Source: an uncultured Polaribacter sp.
GTDB lineage: Bacteria; Bacteroidota; Bacteroidia; Flavobacteriales; Flavobacteriaceae
Length of the DNA: 64,000 nucleotides
Direction of reading: 5' to 3'
NCBI GenBank assembly: GCA_947497755.1
Contig: CANMHT010000001.1
Coordinates: 558,001 to 622,000 of the forward strand
Under the pieces are notes generated by a model. It was not told the origin of the DNA. It saw only the letters and a program-made list of their open reading frames with translations, and did no database searches. Positions 61,194 to 64,000 of the stretch are shown here, one piece after another. The first letter of the stretch is position 1. Each line of letters begins with the position of its first letter. The position numbers were made by a program, and so were the translations under genes.

Positions 61194-61424
61194 ATGACAA
61201 CAATAAGTTTAATTGAAATGGCTGTTGAGTTTGAAGAAAATCATAAGTCATTCAAAACTAGGAATGAAAAAATCCTAGCCGTACGTAAAGCAAAAGAAAT
61301 TGTATTATCAATAAATGAGATTTATAAGAAGAATAAAGATCAAAATTTGATGAATATTATGAAGAGGATAACTATTATTAAAAAAAAGTTAGAGCTAAGA
61401 TTAAAAGGTAGACCTAATTATTAA
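61194..61424 (+). CDS. Small helical protein of unknown function
   Basis: A 76-residue basic protein (MTTISLIEMAVEFEENHKSF), predicted fully helical with a charged second half (KKKLELRLKGRPNY). No family recognised, no signal peptide or membrane segment. It lies 12 bp after the TspO gene and 18 bp before the CIA30 gene, so it is within the transcript, which supports its being real. Two-helix structure and basic tail could suit RNA or DNA binding, but this is a guess. Confidence 0.6.
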   Translation: MTTISLIEMAVEFEENHKSFKTRNEKILAVRKAKEIVLSINEIYKKNKDQNLMNIMKRITIIKKKLELRLKGRPNY

Positions 61425-61442
61425 ATAACTAAATAGAAGAAT

Positions 61443-61964
61443 ATGAGATGGTTTTTATTTTTAAGTATTGTTTTTATGATGGTTAATGAATTGGTTGTTT
61501 TTGATAATGAAGATGCCAAATCTAAATGGTATATTACAAATGATGATGTAATGGGGGGATTATCAACTTCTAACATACAAAAAGATGGTGCTGGGTTGAC
61601 AGTTTTTTCCGGAGAAGTTTCTACAGATAATAATGGAGGTTTCGCAATGGCTAGAATGCCAGTTAATATTGATTTAAAAAGCAATTCTAAAATTGTTTTA
61701 ACTTTAAATGGTGATGGTAAAAAATACCAGTTAAGAATTAAATCTAAAAAGTATCAGAGATATTGGTATGTGCAAAATTTTGTTGCTAAAAAAGGATTAC
61801 AAACCATAGAGTTATCATTAGGTGAATTTTATCCTTCGTTTAGAGGATATGCATTAGATTTAGATAACTTTTCTCATCAAAAGATTCGTGAAATAGCTAT
61901 TTTAATTGGCAATAAAAAAGACGAGCGTTTTGAGTTAGGTATCAAAAGAATAGTGATTAGATAG
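61443..61964 (+). CDS. CIA30-family protein
   Basis: A 173-residue protein of the CIA30 (complex I intermediate-associated protein 30) family. FDNEDAKSKWYITNDDVMGGLS is the hallmark opening, with GEVSTDNNGGFAMARMP and GYALDLDNFSHQKIREIAILIG later. N-terminal hydrophobic segment (MRWFLFLSIVFMMVNELVV) may be a signal. In bacteria the family forms a galactose-binding-like beta-sandwich; function unknown, sometimes found with photoprotection genes. The stop (TAG) is one base from the glutathione peroxidase ATG. Confidence 0.88.
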   Translation: MRWFLFLSIVFMMVNELVVFDNEDAKSKWYITNDDVMGGLSTSNIQKDGAGLTVFSGEVSTDNNGGFAMARMPVNIDLKSNSKIVLTLNGDGKKYQLRIKSKKYQRYWYVQNFVAKKGLQTIELSLGEFYPSFRGYALDLDNFSHQKIREIAILIGNKKDERFELGIKRIVIR

Positions 61965-61965
61965 T

Positions 61966-62508
61966 ATGAAAATGTATAAATTAATTTTAATTATGGCATT
62001 GTTTAGTTTTTCAAGTAATGGTCAGACTTCAGTTTCTAAAGTATCGTTGTACGATATCAATATAAATGGTTTAGACGGTAGCAATATTGATTTAAAAACA
62101 TTTAAAGGGAAAAAAATATTGTTTGTGAATGTAGCGTCTAAATGTGGTTTTACTAATCAGTACAAAGATTTACAAGAGCTATATGAAAAGTATAAAGAAA
62201 AATTGGTTGTGATTGGTGTGCCGTGTAACCAATTTGGTAATCAAGAACCAGGAACGGCTAATGAAATAAAATCTTTTTGCTCTCTTAATTACGGAGTCAG
62301 TTTTATCATGACCCAAAAAACTAAAGTTAAAGGTGATGAAATGCATGAGTTGTATCAATGGCTAACTCAAAAAGAGAAAAATGGTAGGAAGAATTCTAAT
62401 GTAAAATGGAATTTTCAAAAATACTTGATTGACGAAAAAGGAGAGTTGATAGACGTGTTTTATTCTATGACAAAACCTATGAGTAAAAAGATAACCAAAT
62501 ATTTGTAG
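61966..62508 (+). CDS. Glutathione peroxidase-like peroxidase
   Basis: A 180-residue exported or membrane-anchored peroxidase (signal MKMYKLILIMALFSFSSNG, then Q). The catalytic tetrad is Cys60 in VASKCGFTNQ, Gln89 in CNQFGNQ, Trp148 and Asn149 in KWNFQKYLID. Additional Cys87 and Cys105 could be resolving residues, so thioredoxin is the likely reductant, as in most bacterial members. Reduces lipid and hydrogen peroxides. Second codon Met is an alternative start. It is co-transcribed with CIA30 and the SRPBCC protein. Confidence 0.93.
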   Translation: MKMYKLILIMALFSFSSNGQTSVSKVSLYDININGLDGSNIDLKTFKGKKILFVNVASKCGFTNQYKDLQELYEKYKEKLVVIGVPCNQFGNQEPGTANEIKSFCSLNYGVSFIMTQKTKVKGDEMHELYQWLTQKEKNGRKNSNVKWNFQKYLIDEKGELIDVFYSMTKPMSKKITKYL

Positions 62509-62512
62509 TAAA

Positions 62513-62998
62513 ATGATTCGTTTTTCTAAGCATTCTGGAATTTATACGCTTGAGTCTCATCAGGAGCTAAATATTTCTATTGAAGAAGCTTGGAAGTATT
62601 TCTCTTCACCAGTTAATTTATCAGCAATTACTCCACCAAAAATGAAGTTTATGATAACTTCTAAGTTAGAAGAGAAAGTGTATAAAGGTCAGATTATTAC
62701 CTATAAAGTATGTCCTATTCCATATATTAAAACAAATTGGGTAACAGAAATTACAGAGGTAAAAGAAAATAGTTTTTTTATAGATGAGCAACGATTTGGA
62801 CCTTATGCAATGTGGCATCACGAACATTTTTTTGAAAGATTGCCTAATGGAAATACTTTAATAAAAGATAAGGTTTCATATAAAATTCCCTTTGGTTTTT
62901 TAGGACATTTGGCTCAGAAATTATTTATAAAAAGACAGTTAAATCAAATCTTTCAGTTTCGTTCTAAGATTTTAAATAAACTTTTTAATGCAAAATAA
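62513..62998 (+). CDS. SRPBCC (START/Bet v1-like) family protein
   Basis: A 161-residue helix-grip protein matching the SRPBCC family seen next to photolyase genes (LESHQELNISIEEAWKYFSS; then VTEITEVKENSFFIDEQRFG and MWHHEHFFERLPNGNTLIKD). The fold binds hydrophobic ligands such as lipids or polyketides; the ligand is not known. Its last 11 bases overlap the photolyase start, so the two are translationally coupled. Confidence 0.9.
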   Translation: MIRFSKHSGIYTLESHQELNISIEEAWKYFSSPVNLSAITPPKMKFMITSKLEEKVYKGQIITYKVCPIPYIKTNWVTEITEVKENSFFIDEQRFGPYAMWHHEHFFERLPNGNTLIKDKVSYKIPFGFLGHLAQKLFIKRQLNQIFQFRSKILNKLFNAK

Positions 62999-64000
62999 GA
63001 TAGTTGTTTTTTGGTTTCGAAGAGATTTAAGGTTGTACGATAATAAAGGCTTGTCTAAGGCATTATTATCTAGTAAAAAAGTAGTACCCTTATTTATTTT
63101 TGATGATGAAATATTAAACAGCTTATCTAAAAATGATGCTAGAGTTTCATTTATTTATAATTCATTAAAAGAAATTGATGATCAGCTGAAAAAAATAAAT
63201 AGCTCTTTGCTTGTTAAAAAAGGAAAACCCATAGAGGTTTGGAAACAATTAGTAAAAGAGTATTCTATTGAAAGTGTTTTTACAAATAGAGATTATGAAC
63301 CCTATGCAATTGCTAGAGATACACAAATAAAAGAATTTTTAATAAGAGAAAATATTCAATTCAAAAGCTATAAAGATCAAGTTATTTTTGAAGCAGCAGA
63401 AATTGTTAAAGATGATCAAAGTCCATATACTGTTTTTACTCCTTATAAAAAGAAATGGTTACAGACATTTAAAAGGAAGGAACATTTAGGAGAATTTAAA
63501 ACGGACTCAACAAACTTTTATAGGTTTAATATTGATTTTCCATTATTATCTTCTTTAGGATTTGTCAAGAGTATTATAACTGTAAAACCATATAACTTAT
63601 CAGCATTAGATAATTACGATATTCACAGAGATTTTCCTTCAAAAGACAAAACATCTTATTTGTCTCCATATTTACGTTTTGGTCTTGTAAGTATTCGAAA
63701 AATTGTTGAGCATGCATTGCATACCAACGAAACTTTTTTATCTGAATTAATTTGGAGAGAGTTTTTTATGCAGATTTTATATCATTTTCCAAAAGTAGTA
63801 ACAGAAAATTTTAAAAGTAAATACAATGCTGTTGTTTGGAGGAATAATGAACAAGAGTTTCAGAAATGGTGTAATGGTGAAACAGGCTATCCGTTAGTAG
63901 ATGCCGGAATGAGGGAGTTAAATGAGACGGGTTATATGCATAACAGAGTTAGAATGGTAGTTGCTGGCTTTTTATGTAAACACTTATTGATAGATTGGAG
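62988..64000 (+). CDS. phr: Deoxyribodipyrimidine photolyase, C-terminus cut by window
   Basis: A 337-codon N-terminal part that runs past the window end. Residues about 1-150 form the antenna-binding photolyase domain (MQNKIVVFWFRRDLRLYDN, then KVVPLFIFDDE). The FAD-binding domain follows with TSYLSPYLRFGLVSIRKI, ELIWREFFMQILYHF, CNGETGYPLVDAGMRELNETG and MHNRVRMVVAGFLCKHLLIDW. These fit class I CPD photolyases; cryptochrome-like use cannot be excluded before the C-terminus is seen. Repairs UV-induced pyrimidine dimers with blue light. The ATG (62988) overlaps the SRPBCC gene, and the gene closes the light-related transcript starting at the MerR or crtI gene. Confidence 0.9.
   Translation, partial: MQNKIVVFWFRRDLRLYDNKGLSKALLSSKKVVPLFIFDDEILNSLSKNDARVSFIYNSLKEIDDQLKKINSSLLVKKGKPIEVWKQLVKEYSIESVFTNRDYEPYAIARDTQIKEFLIRENIQFKSYKDQVIFEAAEIVKDDQSPYTVFTPYKKKWLQTFKRKEHLGEFKTDSTNFYRFNIDFPLLSSLGFVKSIITVKPYNLSALDNYDIHRDFPSKDKTSYLSPYLRFGLVSIRKIVEHALHTNETFLSELIWREFFMQILYHFPKVVTENFKSKYNAVVWRNNEQEFQKWCNGETGYPLVDAGMRELNETGYMHNRVRMVVAGFLCKHLLIDW

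Overview
The window is AT-rich, densely packed chromosomal DNA from a member of the Bacteroidota, almost certainly a marine-type Flavobacteriaceae (Polaribacter/Tenacibaculum-like; genus not resolved). Supporting signs are a type IX secretion style surface protein at the left edge, a long flavobacterial NusB, leucine dehydrogenase, DUF3276 and DUF2795 proteins, a PduO-type cobalamin adenosyltransferase, a zeaxanthin carotenoid operon, and promoters of the Bacteroidota type (TTG, about 19 bp, TAnnTTTG). No rRNA, tRNA, CRISPR array, insertion sequence or prophage was seen. No gene-free stretch exceeds about 300 bases. Most gene ends carry a strong hairpin plus T-run terminator, often shared by convergent genes.

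Layout. 1-3.4 kb (minus): truncated T9SS-type protein, an ABC-2 exporter pair, and a pRiA4b ORF-3 family protein. 3.5-5.9 kb (plus): hotdog thioesterase, alpha/beta hydrolase and isochorismate synthase, a menaquinone-linked operon. 5.9-8.1 kb (minus): Pur-family DUF3276 protein and an MsbA-like exporter. 8.2-16 kb (plus): leucine dehydrogenase, then nusB, DUF1573, yajC, ybbR, coaE, a histidine kinase/response regulator pair, and the tRNA threonylcarbamoyl synthase gene. 16-22.1 kb: a GT2 glycosyltransferase, an HsdR_N-like protein, holA, an M28 peptidase lipoprotein, and a FecCD/FecE iron-type importer downstream of rdgB. 22.3-28.4 kb: a membrane-bound HTH regulator, a four-gene operon of mostly exported proteins of poorly known role, and a TPR/LuxR-type regulator. 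28.5-36 kb: rlmH, nadC, pentapeptide protein, BrkB-like protein, hisS, folE, and an ECF sigma / HEAT-repeat anti-sigma / DUF4097 module.

36-41.5 kb (minus): secA, DUF2795, cobalamin adenosyltransferase, a small membrane protein and a methyltransferase. 41.6-44.9 kb (plus): a Wza-like exporter and a tyrosine autokinase whose tail is a Tyr-Gly repeat. 44.9-51.4 kb (minus, apart from one 56-codon plus-strand membrane microprotein at 47.1 kb): guanine-type deaminase, fumC, a TonB-type outer-membrane receptor, an ArsC-like protein and prfB without the usual frameshift. 51.5-55 kb (plus): a large zinc metalloprotease and threonine aldolase. 55-56.1 kb (minus): a second ECF sigma factor with a membrane partner.

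56.2-64 kb is the most coherent functional block. A MerR regulator that keeps both adenosylcobalamin/light-sensing motifs of CarH-like photoreceptors stands directly before crtI, crtB, crtZ and a fused lycopene cyclase (zeaxanthin route). TspO, a small unknown protein, CIA30, glutathione peroxidase, an SRPBCC protein and a photolyase cut by the window end follow. This reads as a light- and oxidative-stress photoprotection cluster.

Less explained signals worth follow-up are three 22-bp-period TTACGG repeats before the ABC exporter, a GTCGGGT direct repeat before the HTH regulator, an 8-bp palindrome before the TonB receptor, and a putative L,D-transpeptidase-like protein whose expected catalytic Cys is Thr.
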